Below, piece by piece: positions 51,048-58,826 of a DNA stretch of 64,000 bases (within the stretch, counting starts at the first letter, position 1; every line of letters starts with the position of its first letter). Source of the stretch: Kribbella sandramycini (GTDB lineage: Bacteria > Actinomycetota > Actinomycetes > Propionibacteriales > Kribbellaceae); NCBI RefSeq assembly GCF_013131805.1, contig NZ_JABJRC010000011.1, positions 124,001 to 188,000 of the forward strand, read 5' to 3'. A program made the position numbers and the translations under genes. Under the pieces are notes generated by a model. It had not been told where the DNA came from and did not search any database. It worked only from the letters and a program-made list of their open reading frames with translations.

Positions 51048-51862
51048 CGGCGGTCCTCCAACTTCGGATCGAAGCGGTCACGCAGTCCGTCACCGAGCAG
51101 GTTGAAACCGAGGACGGCGATCGCGATCGCGACGCCCGGGAAGACCGCGAGCCGCGGCGCGGTGAAGAGGAACTCCTGGCTCTCCTGGAGCATGCGCCCC
51201 CACGACGGTGTGGGCGGCGGCGTCCCGTAGCCCAGGAAAGAGAGCGCTGCCTCAGCGAGAACGGCGATCGCGAACGAGACCGACGCCTGCACAGTGATCA
51301 GACTGGTCACATTGGGCAGCACGTGCCGGAGCGCGATCGGCAGCGGCTGCCGGCCCGCCGCACGCGCTGCCAGCACGTACTCCGTCCGCATCACCTGCAA
51401 GGCTCCGCTCCGGATCACTCGCGCGAAGCTCGGCACCGATGCGATGCCGATAGCAACCATCGCCGTCAGTGTGCTGGCCCCGAAGACCGCGCCGAACATG
51501 ATGGCCAGCAGCAACGCCGGAAACGCCAGCAGCAGGTCGTTGGCCCGCATGATCAACTCACTCGGCCAGCGACGCACCATCGCGGCCAGTACGCCGAGCG
51601 GTACGCCGATCACCGCAGCGACGCCCACCGCGACCACTCCGACGAAGAGCGTCGTCCGCGAGCCGACCATGATCTGACTCAACACGTCCCGGCCGAACTT
51701 GTCCGTCCCGAACCAGTGCTCCCACGACGGCTGCGCCAAGCGTGATGCGGGGTCGACGAGCGTCGCGTCGTAGGGCGTCCAGACGAACGACACGAGCGCC
51801 ATCAGCACGATGCCGCCGACGATCACGCCACCGGCGATCAGCGAAGCGTTCAGTCGCCTCAT
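51044..51862 (-). CDS. Oligopeptide-type ABC transporter permease (OppC/DppC)
   Basis: 272 residues with six hydrophobic segments. HWFGTDKFGRDVLSQIMVGS is the OppC N-terminal hallmark. The EAA-loop equivalent is YVLAARAAGRQPLPIALRHV, followed by LPNVTSLI, then EAALSFLGYGTPPPTPSWGR. It overlaps the OppB-like gene by 4 bp. Confidence 0.94.
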   Translation of the reverse strand: MRRLNASLIAGGVIVGGIVLMALVSFVWTPYDATLVDPASRLAQPSWEHWFGTDKFGRDVLSQIMVGSRTTLFVGVVAVGVAAVIGVPLGVLAAMVRRWPSELIMRANDLLLAFPALLLAIMFGAVFGASTLTAMVAIGIASVPSFARVIRSGALQVMRTEYVLAARAAGRQPLPIALRHVLPNVTSLITVQASVSFAIAVLAEAALSFLGYGTPPPTPSWGRMLQESQEFLFTAPRLAVFPGVAIAIAVLGFNLLGDGLRDRFDPKLEDRR

Positions 51863-52809
51863 CGCGCCCCCGTCCGCAGCCGCGGGTCCAGAGCGACGTA
51901 GAGCAGGTCGACCAGGAAATTCACCAGCAGTACGGCGACGACCAGCACCATGACTACGTCCTGGACGAGGAGCAGGTCTCGGTTTGACACACCGTCCAGC
52001 AACAGACTCCCCAGCCCAGGAATGACAAACACGCGCTCAACGACCACAGCACCAATCAGCAGCGTCGCCAATTGCAGTCCGAGCACTGTCACCACCGGTA
52101 CGGCTGCGTTCCGCAGACCGTGCCGCCACAACGCCGGAAACGGCCGCAGCCCCTTCGCCCGCGCCGTACGAAGGTAGTCCTCGCGCAGTACATCCAACAC
52201 CGCGCTGCGCACGTACCGAGTCAGCACTGCACCCTGAACCAGCCCCAGCGACAATGCCGGCAACACCAGCTGTCTGAGAAACATCCCCGGGTCCTCTGCA
52301 GGCGGCGTCCACCCGTTCGCGGGCAGCCAGCCCAGCTTCACGGCGAACACCATGATGAGCAGAATCCCCGCCAGAAACGCCGGTACGGCGACGCCGACCT
52401 GCGAGAGCGCGGAGAGCGCAAACCCGGACAGCCGTCGATGCCGCGCCGCCATCACCGTGCCGGCCGGCGCAGCGAGCAGTAGAGCGATGATCATGCCCGC
52501 AACGACCAGAATCAGCGTCACCTGCAGCCGGTCGAACACCTGCGGCCCGATCGCCACCTTCGACACGTACGACGTCCCGAGGTCGCCACGCAGCAGACCG
52601 CCGAGCCAGTCGACGTACTGCACGGGCAGTGGCCGGTCCAGGCCGAACTGCCGGCGCAGCTCGGCCACTGCCTCGTCCGAGGCGTTCACACCGAGCGCTA
52701 CCCGCGCCGGGTCGCCCGGCAACACCGCCATGAACCCGAACACCAGTACGGAGCTCACCGCGAGGCTGACCAAGAGCACTGCTGTGCGCTCGATCAGACG
52801 GAGGATCAT
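51859..52809 (-). CDS. Oligopeptide-type ABC transporter permease (OppB/DppB)
   Basis: 316 residues with six hydrophobic segments. MAVLPGDPARVALGVNASDE and LRRQFGLDRPLPVQYVDWL are N-terminal OppB features. The EAA loop reads DYLRTARAKGLRPFPALWRH, followed by ERVFVIPGLGSLLLDGVSNR. It begins 13 bp after the binding-protein stop. Confidence 0.94.
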   Translation of the reverse strand: MILRLIERTAVLLVSLAVSSVLVFGFMAVLPGDPARVALGVNASDEAVAELRRQFGLDRPLPVQYVDWLGGLLRGDLGTSYVSKVAIGPQVFDRLQVTLILVVAGMIIALLLAAPAGTVMAARHRRLSGFALSALSQVGVAVPAFLAGILLIMVFAVKLGWLPANGWTPPAEDPGMFLRQLVLPALSLGLVQGAVLTRYVRSAVLDVLREDYLRTARAKGLRPFPALWRHGLRNAAVPVVTVLGLQLATLLIGAVVVERVFVIPGLGSLLLDGVSNRDLLLVQDVVMVLVVAVLLVNFLVDLLYVALDPRLRTGAR

Positions 52810-52822
52810 TCAGCTCACCACG

Positions 52823-54340
52823 TCACGAGCGGGCGAGACGCGACAGGTCGAAGTTCTCGGTGATCGCGTTCTGCGGCAGGCCGGTCAGGTTCTGGTCCGC
52901 GACGATCAGGTTCGGCAGGAGGAACAGCCAGTCCCCCGCGGCCTGCTCGGACAGCCGCCGCGCCGCCTTCTTCATGTTGTCGACCTGCACCGCCTCGTCA
53001 CCCGCATCCGCCGCTGCAAGGTCTTTCTGCAGCTCTGGGTCGTTGTAGCGCGTGTAGTACGTCGGGCTGAAGACAGCACCCAGGTCACGCGGCTCGACGT
53101 GCGCGATGATCGACATGTCGTAGTCGACGTTCTTGAAGACAGTGCTCAGCCAAGCCGCCGGAAACTCCAGCTGGTCGATCTGAACCTTCAGACCCGCCTG
53201 CTCCAGTTGGCTCTTCACCACCTGACCACAGGAGGTCGCGTACGGCAGAGTGGGCAGCCGGAGCCGCAGCGTCGCCCCAGCAGCGCCGGAAGCCTGCAGC
53301 AGCGATTTCGCCTTGGCAACGTCGTACGGCGCGACCGCAGTGAGGTCCTCGTACCAGGGATCAGTCGGCGGGACCATGGAGCCGATCAGCTTGCCCCGAC
53401 CGGCGAAACACGTGTCCAGCAAGGCCTTGTGATCGATAGCCTGCCGAATCGCCTGCCGCGTCCGGATGTCCCGGAAGACCGGCTTGGAGTTGTTGAAGGA
53501 CAGTAGTACCTCGCCGTTCGTCGTCCCCTCGAGCACCTGGTACTTCGAGTTGCCGGTGAACTGGCTGAGCGCCTCCGGCGCCTGCACTGTGGTGATGACG
53601 TTGATCGTGCCAGTCAGCAGCGCGTTGTTCAGCGCAGTCGGGTCCTTGAAGTACTTCAGCGTGATCTGCTGGAAGAACGGCTTCGTACCCCAGTAGGCGT
53701 CGTTGCGCTGCAGAACGATCGAGTCGCCGCGGTTCCACTTGGAGAACTTGTATGCGCCGGTACCGACCGGCTCGGTGGCCAGCTTGGCGACACCGGTCTC
53801 GGAGAACATCGCACCGATCCGTGTGGTCATCCGGAACAGCCAACCGTTGCTGGGCTTGGCCAGCGTCACCTGCAACTGCGTCGGCGACAGCGCCTTAGCA
53901 TCCTGGACGACGTCCATCGCGGCCTTCAGCGAGGTCGTCCATCCGGTCTTGACCCGGTTGATGCTGAAGACCGCGTCGGCCGCGGTGAACGGCTTGTCGT
54001 TGGTGAACTTGGCGTTGTCGACCAGATCGAACGTGTAGACCTTCCGGTCCGGAGACACGGTCCATGACTTCGCCAGCGACGGAACGATCTTGCCGGAGTC
54101 GTCCTGCTTGACCAGAGTCTCGTAGACATTGCCCAGCAAGGCCTGCGGGATCGCAGCGCCGTCGGTGGTCGTGAAGTCCAGGCTGGCCGGCTCCGCGACC
54201 AGACCGAGCGACAGCGCCTGGTCGGCGCCAGAACCGCTGGACGAGCCGCCCGACGTACTCGAACCGGCCGAACAGGCGGTGAGGGCCAGCAGCGCCGCGG
54301 AAGCGACGAGCGCGACCGCTCGAGTGGTGTACGTCTTCAC
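52823..54340 (-). CDS. ABC transporter substrate-binding lipoprotein (family 5)
   Basis: 505 residues from a GTG (VKTYTTRAVALVASAALL), placed 5 nt after GGAGGAG. The lipobox is LTAC with Cys23. A Ser/Gly linker leads into a family 5 binding protein: LVAEPASLDFTTTDGAAIPQ, SLAKSWTVSPDRKVYTFDLV, VGTGAYKFSKWNRGDSIVLQ, IRTRQAIRQAIDHKALLDTC. It is the first gene of the opp-like operon, whose promoter lies in the gap holding a FadR-like operator. The ligand may be an amide- or peptide-like compound, given the downstream amidase and dehydrogenases. Confidence 0.92.
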   Translation of the reverse strand: MKTYTTRAVALVASAALLALTACSAGSSTSGGSSSGSGADQALSLGLVAEPASLDFTTTDGAAIPQALLGNVYETLVKQDDSGKIVPSLAKSWTVSPDRKVYTFDLVDNAKFTNDKPFTAADAVFSINRVKTGWTTSLKAAMDVVQDAKALSPTQLQVTLAKPSNGWLFRMTTRIGAMFSETGVAKLATEPVGTGAYKFSKWNRGDSIVLQRNDAYWGTKPFFQQITLKYFKDPTALNNALLTGTINVITTVQAPEALSQFTGNSKYQVLEGTTNGEVLLSFNNSKPVFRDIRTRQAIRQAIDHKALLDTCFAGRGKLIGSMVPPTDPWYEDLTAVAPYDVAKAKSLLQASGAAGATLRLRLPTLPYATSCGQVVKSQLEQAGLKVQIDQLEFPAAWLSTVFKNVDYDMSIIAHVEPRDLGAVFSPTYYTRYNDPELQKDLAAADAGDEAVQVDNMKKAARRLSEQAAGDWLFLLPNLIVADQNLTGLPQNAITENFDLSRLARS

Positions 54341-54442
54341 GCGAACTCCTCCAGTCACCGGGCTCTCGCCGCATTCTGACGACCACAGTCCTACGGCCGG
54401 ACCGGGGCACGCCGGACGGCGGTGTTCTCCGTCCAGCTGTGA

Positions 54443-54479
54443 CTGGTCTGACCAGTGGACTAGGTGTCAGTGGGCCACT
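54443..54479. promoter_or_regulatory. FadR-type GntR operator plus second palindrome
   Basis: CTGGTC-T-GACCAG (54443-54455) is a perfect palindrome and matches the classical FadR-family consensus TGGTCNGACCA. A second palindrome, AGTGG-G-CCACT, lies at 54469-54479. Both sit in the 187-bp gap between the binding-protein gene and a FadR-type regulator gene, and they very likely bind that regulator. Confidence 0.8.
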
Positions 54480-54527
54480 AGGTTTGTCGCTACGCAGGGG
54501 TCTGTCAAGGCGAATGGGGTGGATCGG

Positions 54528-55283
54528 ATGGCCGAAAGTCCGCGGTTCCAGCCAGTTCAGCCCGTGCGGGCGTACGAGCGGATAGTCGAGCAGGTCGAGG
54601 ACGCACTGGCCCGTGGCGACCTCGCACCGGGCCAACGGCTCCCCAGCGAGCGCGAGCTGGTCGCCCAGTTCGCTGTCAGCCGCTCCACCGTCCGTGAGGC
54701 GTTGCGGGTGCTCGAAAGCAACGGAGTGGTCCGCTCCCGCCCCGGCGACCCGAACGGGCCAGAGATCCTGCCGTTCTCCTCAACAGCGCTGCGCAAACAG
54801 CTGGTGCGCCTCGCACGGGTCGACGAACTGACGCTGGCCGAGCTGATCGGCTTCCGGATGATCATGGACGGCGCAGCGATCCAGGTGGCCTCCCGACTAC
54901 GGACTCCGGCGCAGCTGACCGAGCTGACCGACACGCTCACCGCCATGCGGACGGCGATCGACGTGGACTTCGCCGCGTTCAGCGAGGCCGATCTGGCCTT
55001 CCATGACGTGATCGCCCGGATCAGCCGCAACTCGCTGATCGAGACCTGCAACGAGGTGGTCCGCGGCGTCGTACTGAGCCTGATCTCGAACAAGATCGCC
55101 CACGCGCCCAACAGCCGTGCGCTGATGCTGGAGTCGCTGCAGCATCACACCGAGGTGGTCGACGCGATCCGCGACGGCGACGGGACCGCCGCCGCGCGGA
55201 TCGCCCGGCAGAACATGTACGACTACTACGCCGGCTACGTCCCCGAGGCGGAACGCGAAGCGCTCCAGGCCCTCATCGACTGA
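54528..55283 (+). CDS. FadR-family GntR transcriptional regulator (FCD domain)
   Basis: 251 residues from the ATG at 54528 (MAESPRFQPVQPVRAYERIV); a GTG at 54519 is possible. The GntR winged helix is PGQRLPSERELVAQFAVSRS, then TVREALRVLESNGVVRSRPG. The C-terminal FCD domain (about 95-240) has DLAFHDVIARISRN and LESLQHHTEVVDAIRDGD, supplying the metal/ligand-binding histidines. FCD regulators usually respond to small carboxylates. The adjacent FadR-like operators imply that it controls itself and the divergent importer-dehydrogenase-amidase operon. Confidence 0.93.
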   Translation: MAESPRFQPVQPVRAYERIVEQVEDALARGDLAPGQRLPSERELVAQFAVSRSTVREALRVLESNGVVRSRPGDPNGPEILPFSSTALRKQLVRLARVDELTLAELIGFRMIMDGAAIQVASRLRTPAQLTELTDTLTAMRTAIDVDFAAFSEADLAFHDVIARISRNSLIETCNEVVRGVVLSLISNKIAHAPNSRALMLESLQHHTEVVDAIRDGDGTAAARIARQNMYDYYAGYVPEAEREALQALID

Positions 55284-55287
55284 CGAC

Positions 55288-55791
55288 TCACGTGTCGTGT
55301 TCGAGGATGCGGATCGTCGGGACCTTCAGCAGCTTGCGGGCCTTGGCGACCCAGTCGGAGCACAGGAACCGGGCTGCAGTCTCCGGCCAGGCGACCACCA
55401 CGATCTCCTGGGCGGCAGCGCTCATGACAACCGATTTGAGCGCCAGCAACGGCTCGCCGTGCGTGATGGAGACGTGGACCGGGTAGCGGCTCGCAGTACG
55501 CAGATGTCGCGCACTGTGCTCGATAACACCGGCCAAATCGACCAGTGGATCCGCGAGCGTCGCAGTGGACGCTCGGCCAGGCGGACCGGACGCAGCGGAC
55601 GTCAGACCGGCGACATCCGCGAACGTGGACCCCAGCAGCGCCATCGGCCCACCGAACCCGCTCTCCGGATGGCTGGAGACGAGCAGGTGGTAGTCGACAA
55701 CTTCTTCGTGCCTTGCGTGCAGGGCGGCAACGCGGCGCGCGTCGCCCTCGCTCATCTCCCGCTCGATGAGCACCACCACGTCGTAGGTCAT
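55288..55791 (-). CDS. Hypothetical protein downstream of the RING-TerD gene
   Basis: 167 residues, no signal peptide. It begins MTYDVVVLIEREMSEGDARR, then AALHARHEEVVDYHLLVSSH, RYPVHVSITHGEPLLALKSV and AQEIVVVAWPETAARFLCSD. The alternating beta/alpha pattern is reminiscent of a universal-stress-like fold, but I cannot assign it. It lies 94 bp after the RING-TerD gene on the same strand and converges 4 bp from the GntR stop. A functional link with the RING gene is possible by position. Confidence 0.7.
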   Translation of the reverse strand: MTYDVVVLIEREMSEGDARRVAALHARHEEVVDYHLLVSSHPESGFGGPMALLGSTFADVAGLTSAASGPPGRASTATLADPLVDLAGVIEHSARHLRTASRYPVHVSITHGEPLLALKSVVMSAAAQEIVVVAWPETAARFLCSDWVAKARKLLKVPTIRILEHDT

Positions 55792-55885
55792 GCGTGGCTC
55801 CCTTCGCAGTCACTTTCCGTTGTACTCCTGCTGCCGCCCAGGCCAAAGCACCCGGCACGCCAACGTCACGGAATTGTCAAACTCG

Positions 55886-58438
55886 TCACTGGGTGACCGA
55901 GGCGTGCGCCCGGCTGTCCGGTGCGAAGGCTCCGAGCAGGTACGCCGCGTCGATCAGCGAATGCGCCGTGGCGTCGATCAGCTGCGGGTACAGCGCGAAC
56001 ACCTGTGCCCCTGGCCGCGGTGTGACATCACCGGTGAGGACTCCGACGAAATCGGCCCGGGCAGCGGCGTCCTGGTCCCACTGCCGATCCGGCTCGAGTC
56101 GGGCGATCAGCCGGCGGGCGAACGTCGCCACATCCTCGGCGGGATCGCGCTGGTACCCGACGACCGTTCCGTCGGCGCACCGGACGGCGATCTCGTCAGT
56201 GCGAGCTGCTGCGTGCCAACAGCACACCTCCCACAGGCTGACGCGATCACCGGCGCCATACACGTCTTCGAGCGCAGCGGACATCAGAGCGAGGTGACCG
56301 CCGTACCGCGCGACGTTGTGCCCGTAGCCGCCCGCGCTGAGGTTGACGTCGTACCAGCGCAGCTCTTTCGTTTGCAGGTCGACGCCGAACGGGAGCAGGA
56401 TCTTGGCCGGTCCGCTGAGGTCGAAGCGCTCCTCGACCGCGGCTGGGTCGAACAGTGCGCCGGGCTCGCGCATCAACCCGACGAACCCGCGCTCCAGCTC
56501 GTCGAACGGGACGTCGTTGTAGCTGAAGACCACTGGCAGCACGTAGCGCCCACCGAGCCGGCGGATCGCCCGCAGATCCAGGTCGACGAACTCGGTCGAG
56601 CCACCTGGCGCCGGCGCCGACGTCAGGTCGCCTGAATGCACCAGCGCGTCCTGGTCGAACCGCAGCCGGGTGTAGTCGCACAGGCCGACAAAACCCCACT
56701 CCTCGTCGAACACTGCAACTGAGAGGTCGAGATCGACGCGGCGTCTGCTCGGCTCGACCCAATGGAGGAACAGACGCAGCTCATCCTCCGGCGGGATCGG
56801 AACGGCACTCCCCCGGGTCATGCGGCGCAGCGTCGACGACGAACCCCGCTCCGAGCCTGGAGCGGCCAGCCGGGCCAGCTCTTCGTCCAGAAACGCTCGC
56901 CGCCAGCGCGGCTGGTTGCCGGCTCGACGCAACATCTCCCCCACGAGGACGCCGGACAGCGCCGCAACCGTGTCAGCAGGCAGTGGCTCGCGCTCGTCGA
57001 CTGTGGCCCAGACCCGCGTGGTGCCGCCGCGCGGGAAGAACAGCCGGAGGTCACCGGGCGGCGTCCGCAACTGCCCCAACGCGGCGGTGAGGACTGCGGG
57101 CGACACATCCGATACTGCGACAGTGACCGCGCCGAGCAGCTCACCGTGTTCGTCGTCCGGCAGCGCCCGAACCAGCTGGACCAACCGCCGCAGCAGCTCG
57201 CCCGGACGTTGCCGTAGCAGGTCGAGCGCCAGACCGGCCCGACCTTCGGCGAACGCGCCCTCAACGCGGGAACCGAACGTCCGCATCACCAACCGGCCGT
57301 TCTCGACCCGCACGAGCGGGTAGCGCGCCGCCTCGCTCAGCACTGCCTGACCAGCCGCGGTCTCCAGATCCAGATCCGAGCGGCGCAGTACGGCGAAGGC
57401 AAGCGCAGCAGTCGGATGCAGAACCGCGTACTCGAACGGGTGCAGCCCCTCGGCCATCCGCTTCCACGCGCGCTCGTGGCGCAGCATGTCCTCGATCAGC
57501 AGCTCGGCGGGCAGCTGGTCCAGCCGGGCCAGCAGCTGCCGACGGGTCGCGCGCGACAACGACCTCCGGCGGGCGGGCGGCGTCCGCAGCCCAGGGTCGG
57601 CGCCCATCAGGACGTAGAGCAGCCGCAGTACGTCGGTCGCCGTGCCGGCCCGGTCGATGACAGCTGGCTCGTCAGCCAGGAAGTGCGCGAGGACGAGCGC
57701 CTGCGTCTCCCGAACCGGGATGTCGCTCGGCACCCAGGACAGCTCGGCCAGCGGCAGCAGCACCTGAAGGTCTGCGCGGTCCACGGCCGCGGGCGGCGTA
57801 CGGCGTCCGAGCAGCGACTCGACTGTGGTGCGCACTGCGTCCGGACCGGCCAAGGACAGCAGCCGGAGCCGATCAGAACGGACAGGTGACGGCGGAGCCT
57901 GGTCGAACGCCGGCTGCAGGAACGGATCGGCCGGATCGATGCGACGGAGGCACAGCGGGCACGCACTGAGGTCTGCGCCGTCCCAACACGTCCGACAGAC
58001 CAGATGCGCGCAGGGCGCCACCGGATGGACAGTGGTCGTGTCACCGCACAGAACGCACGGCTGCTCCGGCTCCTGCAAGAGCCGCGCGAAGACGCGGTTG
58101 ATGTAGAAGGCCTCTGTGTCGACCGGGACCGTCTCCGGGAAGCCGCGGAAGAGCGGCACATGCTCCGCGTCGTTGCCGGACTCTGCATCCAGCAGGTCGA
58201 GCAGTGCGCTGCCCAGACCGGCGAGCGCCGGAGCGGACAGACCGGCGCAGTGCCGGTAGAGATCGACAGCGAGCAGGAACCCGCGCTCGACCAGGTCGGC
58301 CTGCAGCGCCGACAGACCGGCCTGGATGGTGAGCGGACGGCGCAGCCACTGCCACGCGGAGCGCCGCACCGGCGGTGTCAGTCGGACAGGGTCGACCAGC
58401 CGCCGGCGCCGCAACAGAACAGCGGCAACTTCCGGCAT
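55886..58438 (-). CDS. MXAN_6230/SCO0854-type RING-domain protein with TerD-like domain
   Basis: 850 residues from the ATG at 58438 (MPEVAAVLLRRRRLVDPVRL). Near residues 126-165 is a complete C3HC4 RING pattern: C-x2-C-x11-C-x-H-x2-C-x2-C-x8-C-x2-C (CVLCGD, APCAHLVCRTC, SACPLC). A long helical middle follows. Residues about 590-760 resemble TerD: DLDLSVAVFDEEWGFVGLCD, HSGDLTSAPAPGG, EFVDLDLRAI and VLPVVFSYNDVPFDELERGF. RING fingers in eukaryotes recruit E2 enzymes; in bacteria their role is undefined, and TerD domains bind calcium in stress systems. No ubiquitin-like, E1 or E2 gene is in the window. Confidence 0.8.
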   Translation of the reverse strand: MPEVAAVLLRRRRLVDPVRLTPPVRRSAWQWLRRPLTIQAGLSALQADLVERGFLLAVDLYRHCAGLSAPALAGLGSALLDLLDAESGNDAEHVPLFRGFPETVPVDTEAFYINRVFARLLQEPEQPCVLCGDTTTVHPVAPCAHLVCRTCWDGADLSACPLCLRRIDPADPFLQPAFDQAPPSPVRSDRLRLLSLAGPDAVRTTVESLLGRRTPPAAVDRADLQVLLPLAELSWVPSDIPVRETQALVLAHFLADEPAVIDRAGTATDVLRLLYVLMGADPGLRTPPARRRSLSRATRRQLLARLDQLPAELLIEDMLRHERAWKRMAEGLHPFEYAVLHPTAALAFAVLRRSDLDLETAAGQAVLSEAARYPLVRVENGRLVMRTFGSRVEGAFAEGRAGLALDLLRQRPGELLRRLVQLVRALPDDEHGELLGAVTVAVSDVSPAVLTAALGQLRTPPGDLRLFFPRGGTTRVWATVDEREPLPADTVAALSGVLVGEMLRRAGNQPRWRRAFLDEELARLAAPGSERGSSSTLRRMTRGSAVPIPPEDELRLFLHWVEPSRRRVDLDLSVAVFDEEWGFVGLCDYTRLRFDQDALVHSGDLTSAPAPGGSTEFVDLDLRAIRRLGGRYVLPVVFSYNDVPFDELERGFVGLMREPGALFDPAAVEERFDLSGPAKILLPFGVDLQTKELRWYDVNLSAGGYGHNVARYGGHLALMSAALEDVYGAGDRVSLWEVCCWHAAARTDEIAVRCADGTVVGYQRDPAEDVATFARRLIARLEPDRQWDQDAAARADFVGVLTGDVTPRPGAQVFALYPQLIDATAHSLIDAAYLLGAFAPDSRAHASVTQ

Positions 58439-58826
58439 GGGCGGCCTCCCCGCAAGACGACGTCGAAGCCGGGGGCGGAGAGCGGTCGCGCTACTGGCCT
58501 GGATAGTAGGAGAAGGAAGCACGTCCAAGAGCCGCCCCCGGCACACCGAACGCTACCGGGCCGCACCGACACTTTCCGGCCGTTCCGGCCGCAGAAAAGA
58601 GAAGTCCGATGCCAGGGTCGGGGCCGCCCCGCCCAGACCCCAGCATCGGAACACTTACAGAGTAGTACGTGTGATCAAATCTCAAGTCACCGGGGGGCCG
58701 ATTTGAACGTTAAGTGGCACTGATGCGCCGCCAGCAAACGGCTGACCCAGACAGCGCGTGCGCAGGGAAACCCTTCGGATAACGCTCAGAAGGTGTGGGG
58801 CTACGGATAGTGGTTAAGTTGTACGT
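58439..58826. promoter_or_regulatory. Divergent intergenic region with long-spaced inverted repeat
   Basis: This 388-bp gap lies between the RING-TerD and MFS genes. The part nearest the MFS gene is less GC-rich. TCAAATC (58675-58681) and GATTTGA (58700-58706) form a perfect 7-bp inverted repeat with an 18-bp spacer that contains a GGGGGG run. I see no supportable gene here. Confidence 0.4.

Noticed and set aside
45272-52420. Reading GAGAGCGCTCTC copies as LacI-type (CebR-like) operators
   Set aside because: The copies are almost all inside coding regions of unrelated genes, not in promoters, and no LacI-family gene is in the window.
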